From Agapanthus africanus (Eukaryota; Streptophyta; Magnoliopsida; Asparagales; Amaryllidaceae): DNA of 64,000 bases. Position 1 is the first letter of the stretch, and each line of letters opens with the position of its first letter. The DNA lies in the NCBI GenBank assembly GCA_030015575.1, contig CM057338.1, positions 632,826,189-632,890,188 of the forward strand, read 5' to 3'. The translations under genes were made by a program, and so were the position numbers. Below the pieces are notes generated by a model. That model did no database searches. It was given only the letters and a program-made list of their open reading frames with translations, and was not told the origin of the DNA. This document shows positions 57,897 to 64,000 of the stretch, in pieces.

Positions 57897-59107
57897 TGGA
57901 ATGGGACGCTAATATATATGTATACATATCAATTCATATACATCATCATAATTATTCATGCAATTATATTTAGGATATTTGAGATTAACTTGATATTGGA
58001 TTCAGGATGTATGAGATTCACATGATATTGGATACATGATATATGAGATTTACTTGACTTTGTACATTCAGGATATATGAGATTTACTTGATATTGTACA
58101 TTCAGGATTTATGAGACTTACATGATGTGAGAGCCAATTTGGGGGTTGATTTGAGGAAATTGGGATTTGGTTTGCCTTGATGGACTTTGGTCGTACCACG
58201 AGGTCAGGATTCCGTGGAAATGACATGTTTCATTCCATACTCCACATTTATTGTTTATGCACTGCTTCATGTATTAGTAGTACCTGATAAAGTACTTTAT
58301 ATGATTGTTGCATATATATTGTTATATTATTGCTTCATGTATTAGTTGTACCTGCTAGAGTACCTTTCATGACTGTTGCATACATATGACCATTATTGCT
58401 ATTAGCTTGCATCTGTTAGATTCGCGTTGTACGTGCATACTTGCGATTACCTGCATATGTTATTTACTATTCACGAGTTGGCAACTCACCCCCGTTGACC
58501 ACGGTGTTTTGCAGGTTGTTTCCCAGAGTAGTCGAGGCAGGCTATTCATCTATCTTATCATCTTTTGCTGTGGATACCGCGTCGGCTCACAGTGTGCAGT
58601 TTTGCTTTAGGTAGGTTTTGTGGTTATCCGTTTATGTTCTTTGTATATTCGTTGTATCCTGTACTATCCATCTACCACTTTCATGTATGACTTAGAGACT
58701 TGATGTGAGGACGAAATTGTATATTATTTTGTGACTTGGAGGTCTTTTATGCAGTTTTACTTCTATCGTCTTTTATTTCTTCGCTACGGCGTCGTATATC
58801 TGTTGTGGTGGTTGTTTTCCGCCGTTAGGCATGGATTTTCTCCCGTTAGGGATACTTTACTTATATTTTTGTTGTACCCATTTTTGGGGTTAGTTTTTAC
58901 AAAGGAAGTGCTGCCAAAATTTTTAAGAAACTAAAATTTGACTTTAAAGAATTTGTACTCGAGATTTTCAAAAGTTTTAACAATGTTCTTATTTCTTACT
59001 ACTTTTGATGGTTTAGATTGCTGGGTTTTCGGCTTACTTAAATTTCGTTACGCCTGTAGACGTTGTGTAGTTTAAGGGCCGTCACGTGCCAATTTCGGGT
59101 CGTGACA
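55142..59107 (+). repeat. E LTR (gypsy, 3966 bp)
   Basis: It runs from TGTAACGTTTTAG to GGGTCGTGACA. It has GGTGAGTAGAT (56628), a stem-loop (56802-56862), TA and CATAC-rich runs (56930-57200, 57860-57895), a repeat of about 35-40 bp with GAGATTTACTTGA-like cores (57972-58125), and GAGTTGGCAACTC-ACCCCCGTTG (58475). The four bases AAGT after its end equal the start of the leader in A and B, so it seems to have been followed by interior sequence. Confidence 0.88.
56802..56862 (+). promoter_or_regulatory. Conserved stem-loop, E LTR
   Basis: ATTATTGACGGT (56802-56813) pairs perfectly with ACCGTCAATAAT (56851-56862), loop 37 nt containing CACGAGCACTA as in A. Two pairs differ from A by changes on both arms. 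Confidence 0.78.
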
Positions 59108-59408
59108 AAGTGCATGACATACTGATATGCTCACATCACTATTCTATGTTGCATGATATACTGATATGCTCACATTTCTGTTCTATGTTTGCATACATCA
59201 TGCTTTACGATTATACGCATTGAGATGTTGTTTTCATGAGATTCTGGATTTGAGAACCGTGGTTATATTTCAAAAGAATGTATGTATTGTTTTAAAAACC
59301 CGGTTTCTTTTGATATGATATTTCGATGCGTCCACCGTGAGTTTTCTCGGTTATGAGCTATGTGATACCCGATTCGAGGAGCTGGACGAACCGTTTGCGG
59401 GTACATGG
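59108..59408 (+). repeat. Second copy of part of the D LTR
   Basis: 59112-59408 equals 52255-52551 with only two differences in 297 bases and no gap. It is cut by F after CATGG. Confidence 0.93.
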
Positions 59409-61468
59409 TGTTGGATATGTGTATGTCCTAGAGGCAATTATATGATAGTGGATGTATTTATACATGTGTATATATATATTCAGTGTACATTCTGCTCGAC
59501 ATGATAGTATGCTATCTGGTTCTTCTTTATCTGACATGTTGATTTGATCATGCTTTTATTCATTCACACATGTTGATAAAGCCCTGAGGATATTTGCTTG
59601 ACTACTGTGATTATGATGGAGATCATACTAGTGGGACATCTGCAGTTTATAAGCATATCCTGAAAAGTCCCTAGTCGTAGGTGTATCGAGACGGGGCATC
59701 GATATACCAGAGTAGACTAGCGTATATGATACTAGACCCATATGATGGGCGATGGATGTTCCCACATTCATCGATGTTTGACATCGAGATTGTATACGGG
59801 TGCTCAGTGGTGACTGGGTACACTGGACGGACTCGCCGAGAACTCCTATATGGAATTATATCTATCGTCGGATAACAGTTCTCAGGTGACACTGGTACAG
59901 GTTAGTCTGTAGACCCGAGATCGTCATAGAGTCTTGTGTGTTCTCCCACTGTACTTTGATTACCACCCTACCACGGCTCTACTGAGTCGTGCAAACAGGT
60001 GGCCGTTGGGTACAGTCCCGAGACACACGAAGGCGATAAGCGATAGGAGGGGTTTCGTCTCTCCCGGTATTGGGAGTTGATGCTGTGCTGTGCTCGAATG
60101 GCTATATCAGTAAGTCCCTGGCCAAGGCTGTTGAGATTTACTGATAAGTGTTATCGGTAGTTTCTCAATCTGTTATAGGCCATTCATCGGCACGACTTAT
60201 TGAGTTTTTGGGGTCGATATTACCATCCCTAGACTCGATATGCAGCATATCTGACGAAGAGACCGGACTGTACGGTAGTGTTGCCGGTTGGCTTGACGGG
60301 AGTTGTGACAGGTTCACTTGATTTCTTCTGATCGCTCAATACCCGGGTGGCCGTTACGTTTAGCTGACCGCTTGCGGCTTGGGGGTGCTTGATATGATCA
60401 TCACCCACTGCCGGCGTATTGACGAGTCTTAGAGTCCCACAATGGAGTTACCTAGTTCAGGCGAAACGATGTGGTGCGCATATGAGATATGCGCGTGGAC
60501 CCGGTTAAAATGCGCGTATGAGATACCGTATATTAATCGGGCGGTTTTCTTTTGGTCGGGTCGTATGTGATATGACCGGTTTGCTAAATCAAGTGTTAAT
60601 TTATCATTGACCATTAGTTTTTCACTTTAAACCCTTTCTTGTCTTTTTGTTGTATGCATGCATGTATGCATTTATTCTCATTAATGCACATATGGATGTG
60701 CATGCATACATAATACTATCATGGTTGTTGATATAATGGATGGTGGCAATATAAAACTCACACCATTTATAAATATATGGATATTTCGTTTTTGGAAAAG
60801 AAAAATGGAAATGGAAATTGTTATCATGGTTTAATATTTTATTCATGCACTAACCCTTTGCTTTAACCATGATTTAATTTCTATGGCCATTTTTGATCCA
60901 AAATAAATATCTAGATATTTTATAACTATGGTTAAGAATGAGAAAGAGAAAATATATATATTTTCATTTCTCATTTTTAACATAAGCTTATCATTATCTT
61001 GAGCTCTTCATAAGCCATTATCTTCTTCCTCCTCTCTCTCTTGCTCTCTAGCTTTTACTTGTGAGCAAAAGAGTCATCAAGTTAGGGTTTTGAAGTGAGA
61101 AAATAAACCACATCACCATTCTACACTAGTCTTGCCCATTAGTGTAGAGTGTTAGCTTCTACTTCTTCTCTTGATCTAGTGGAGCTTCAAGCTTGGACAA
61201 AGAGGACTCCGGGTGGATCATCGTGGACCTAGAGGATCTCAAGTGAACCTTTTCCAACCCTCAAGTAGCTAAGGAGTCTAGCGTAGGGAGCTACAAAGGT
61301 TGTACTCTCAAAATCCTAGATTTTACTACTTGTGTTTGTGTTATAGTTTTGTTACCCTAGCTTTTCGTGTATGATCCTTAGGTTTGTTTCTCTAGCAACA
61401 TATAAATTTTAAATATGGCATGTGTGATGCCACCAAACCCTTGTAGTGGTGATAAAGGAACCCCTTCA
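59409..61468 (+). repeat. 5' LTR of copia element F
   Basis: It starts TGTTGGATATGTG and ends CCCCTTCA, just before primer site TGGTATCAGAGCC at 61469; length 2060. It is alignable with X and Y LTRs in its first half (CAGGTTAGT, GTACAGTCCCGAG, TCTCCCGGTATTGGG). It holds the hairpin GCGCATAT-GAG-ATATGCGC (60477-60495) and a 12-bp stem (60651-60662 with 60699-60710). The left target-duplication candidate is CATGG (59404-59408). The 3' LTR is outside the window. Confidence 0.9.
60651..60710. repeat. 12-bp inverted repeat in F LTR
   Basis: TGTATGCATGCA (60651-60662) faces TGCATGCATACA (60699-60710) over 36 nt, at about 60% of LTR length, comparable to the large hairpins of X and Y. Confidence 0.8.
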
Positions 61469-63753
61469 TGGTATCAGAGCCAGGCTAGAGCCTTAGGGTA
61501 ACCTAGACGACGTTAAAAACCTCGAACGAACGAAAATCGACGCCCGAAGGGCGCTCTCTGGAAAGTTTTCCAAACGTGGTTTTTTCATAGTAAAAATCCT
61601 TTAAAAATTCAGCAGGGTATTTTATGGGCCCACAAGAAGTACGACGCCCTAACTCATCCGTACGACCGCGGAACCGCGGCCATATTGGCCTTTCTGCGGC
61701 GGTTCCGCGGCGCAGTAGGTGGGTCATGGACCGTATTTTCTTGTGCAGGCCCGTATGTATTTTGTGCAGTTACTGGTATTTTTAAAAACTGCTCAGGTGT
61801 TGAGCTTTCTGAGAAGTCTTTGGGTGTTCAATCGTTCGATCGAATGTTTTAACTACGCCTAGTTTATTAATATTTGATACAATGATTGGAATCTACAAAT
61901 TTGTTTGTTGTGTGTAAATCTAGCAGTTCGGTCTCGGGATAAACGGAAATCTTGTTGAATTATCCGGTTTGTTTTGAAAAGGTGTTTTCTTGGATGAGAC
62001 CCAAATGCGAGCTTTACATTGTTAGGCATGAAATCTTGTATATATGATATTCCGGATTTGTGTTGTCTAAAGGCAGTTACGATTCCAATTGTTATAGTTT
62101 TTCATTTTATTTCTCTGTGACCGTAAGTGTAGTATGTGGTATATCGCCGGTTTCATTGCTATACATCAACGATAATCGGGGTACGCATACTTACTTACGT
62201 TGATGATATGTGATATTATGTGTTGCTGAGATTTGACATGTAGGATTGTCGTGATTGAATAGCCGGGGGGTTTGATGTGAGATGAGAGTTTTCTTTTCAT
62301 TCATGTAAAATTCAAATGTAATGTAATATTCTTTTATTTGGGGCACTTCCGGGTTGAGGATGATGTCACCAGTGTTGTATATTATTTACTTTTCTGCATT
62401 AGGATAGACCCAAGGAGGGGAGCACAAGTGACCGGGTTCTAGGGTTCAGAGGGAGGCCATCTCGAGGAGTCGAGACCGGGTCTCCTAAACTCCAGAATTG
62501 ATAGGGTCGCTTGCCGCTCTCGTAGGGGTCTAGGGGTGTGGTCTTGGCTATTCATCGCGACTGTGGAATCCGTATTTTCTAATGTTGGCTAAATACTAAA
62601 TACAGACGTCCTAGTATATCCTATATTATCATATCTGTGTTTCTGCTGCCTATATTCTATATAACTGAGACGAATGATGTATTATATATGAGATATATAA
62701 TAGACGTTGCTTATATTTTTCACCCGCGCTAGTCCCGTCCCGGTATGCCGTTAGTTAAGTAACCTAACGGTGCATAACGGAACATTGCGGCGAATGCGGA
62801 TGACATAAGCGTACGTTGTATTTTCGTTTCTTTTCTGTGATTGGCTTAAGGACTTAAATGATGAGGCTACATTAATATGATTAATGTAAAGAAAATAAAC
62901 CTAAAAAGATGTTGTAGAATCGGATTTTAAAACCACTCGGCTTTTTATGAAAAAGCTACATTTCAAAACTGCGGAGCTCAAGCCACTCCTTTTGAAAACC
63001 ATTTGATTCTACGACGATATCAAGTTCAAAGCGTTAAAGATTTTCTTTAAAAAAATCATCCGCAACCCTCCGTCATTTTAGGAAGTAGAGTACTTAGTAT
63101 TCGTGCTACGTTTGTTGACTATAGTTAAGGCGTAGCGTACGGTAGCTAAGTGATGTCTTCCTACACTGCATATGATGCAGATTAATTAGGACATTCATGC
63201 GACTTTGTTGACCATAGTTAAGGGTCATGTGAGTGGGTCTAATTAATCAAGAAATGACGAGTAGAACTTGACTGGTGCTTATGATTTGTTGACCATAGTT
63301 AAGGTCATGGGTACTAGGGGTAAAAACCACATCGGGAATTTCAATAGTTGAAATTTGCAATGAGATTGCATACCTTCCATAAGATGGTTAGATCCCGATC
63401 CCACTGTGGGCAATAGTTGCTCCAAGAAGAGTCTTACAGTTTACAATTAGCTAACTCATTAGGTGTCTAGAAAGGTGTTAAACGGGGCTACGCCTCTGGG
63501 AAGACGGGGTTTATATTAATTAAGTCCGTGCGAAAGCATGGGGAACCTCCCTCAAGTACCGACACTGGCCTGGCTGAACGGTTAGCGAAGTTGTAGACTG
63601 TAATTAATCCTGGCTAGTTTTCTTTTTAAGGTTTGAAAGAAAAACTTGATTAAAGCAGTGGGAGACATCGATTAGATAAGATAATAACCAATCTGATCTT
63701 TGCAAGAGCTTTCGCTGAGTGTATTCTTTTCTCTCTCTTAATGGCAGATACCA
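61469..63753 (+). mobile_element. Primer site and leader of F
   Basis: Primer site TGGTATCAGAGCC is at 61469. A perfect 12-bp GC-rich stem (61666-61677 with 61699-61710) lies 197 bases on. A CCGTTAG/CTAACGG stem (62748-62770) precedes GGCGAATGCGGATG. The triple motif is at 63112 (TTGTTGACTATAGTTAAGG), 63205 and 63286 (TTGTTGACCATAGTTAAGG). A TC-rich tract lies at 63728-63739, just before the gag start. Confidence 0.88.
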
Positions 63754-64000
63754 ATGACAGGACTCAAGCTTCTACTAGATAAAAATAAACTGAATGGGAC
63801 CAATTATAAAGACTGGCTGAGGAACCTTAACATTGCCTTGACTTATGATAAGGTATCATATGTCCTCACGGCTCCAGCCCCGCCCGTCCAGGTCCTAAAT
63901 CCTCAATTGCGGATATTGAAGCCCGTAAGACATAGGACGCTGACTGTACCACGGCCAAATGCCTCACGCTTTCATCGATGGATAACACACATCAAAAGCA
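63754..64000 (+). pseudogene. Copia gag start of F (partial, window edge)
   Basis: From the ATG at 63754 the translation reads MTGLKLLLDKNKLNGTNYKD and then WLRNLNIALTYDKVSYVLTA. LNGxNYxxWxxNLxxxL followed by YVL is the hallmark start of plant Ty1/copia Gag. The rest lies beyond the window; the part visible looks broken. Confidence 0.85.

Noticed and set aside
57840-57900. TA-rich stretch in the E LTR as a MITE
   Set aside because: It is a simple TA run flanked by a short local duplication (AGTGGAATGGGACG), with no terminal inverted repeats of a DNA transposon.

Overview
The window is repeat-rich plant DNA, most likely from a eudicot with a large genome. No host gene, tRNA or rRNA gene can be supported. 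Essentially every base belongs to LTR retrotransposons nested in one another. The evidence for a plant is a Ty3/gypsy chromovirus of the Tekay/Del type with LTRs over 3 kb, Ty1/copia elements with initiator-Met primer sites (TGGTATCAGAGCC), LARD-like non-autonomous elements, and AT-rich sequence with TA and TC microsatellites. The species cannot be named from sequence alone. Names A, B, D, E, F, X and Y below are local labels.

Layout. A copia family X forms a tandem: internal X1 (1-236 and 23166-26786), LTR Xa (26787-28923), internal X2 (28924-43889 with interruptions), LTR Xb (43890-46030), internal X3 (46031-48696). Gypsy element A (237-23165, target duplication ATCCC) sits in X1. Non-autonomous element B (9943-22052, target duplication GTGCT) sits in the 3' LTR of A. 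X2 holds a scar of gypsy-like element D (31304-32486) and a complete copia element Y (32791-42796, target duplication GTGGG with one change). X3 runs into a larger piece of D (48697-53064). Then come a pol relic and LTR of gypsy element E (53065-59107), a second copy of part of the D LTR (59108-59408), and copia element F (59409 to the window edge). All are fossils. The coding parts seen are broken, A least and E, X and Y heavily.

The most interesting content is non-coding structure shared between families. (1) Four gypsy-type LTR families (A, B, D, E) carry a stem-loop at an equivalent place whose arms differ in sequence but stay paired, with compensatory changes. (2) The copia LTRs X and Y carry a 12-bp hairpin beside a TATA-like box, also with compensatory changes. 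(3) Three copia leaders carry a 18-19 nt dyad motif three times at about 80-95 nt spacing; copies match within an element and differ between families. (4) B and D carry an array of small GTGCA/TGCAC hairpins before the 3' polypurine tract. These look like selected RNA or DNA signals of the elements.

Relative order of events: X, then D into X, then tandem duplication of X, then Y into X2 and A into X1, then B into A. On the right, a D/E segment of about 6.9 kb seems to have been tandemly duplicated recently, and F landed in the second copy.
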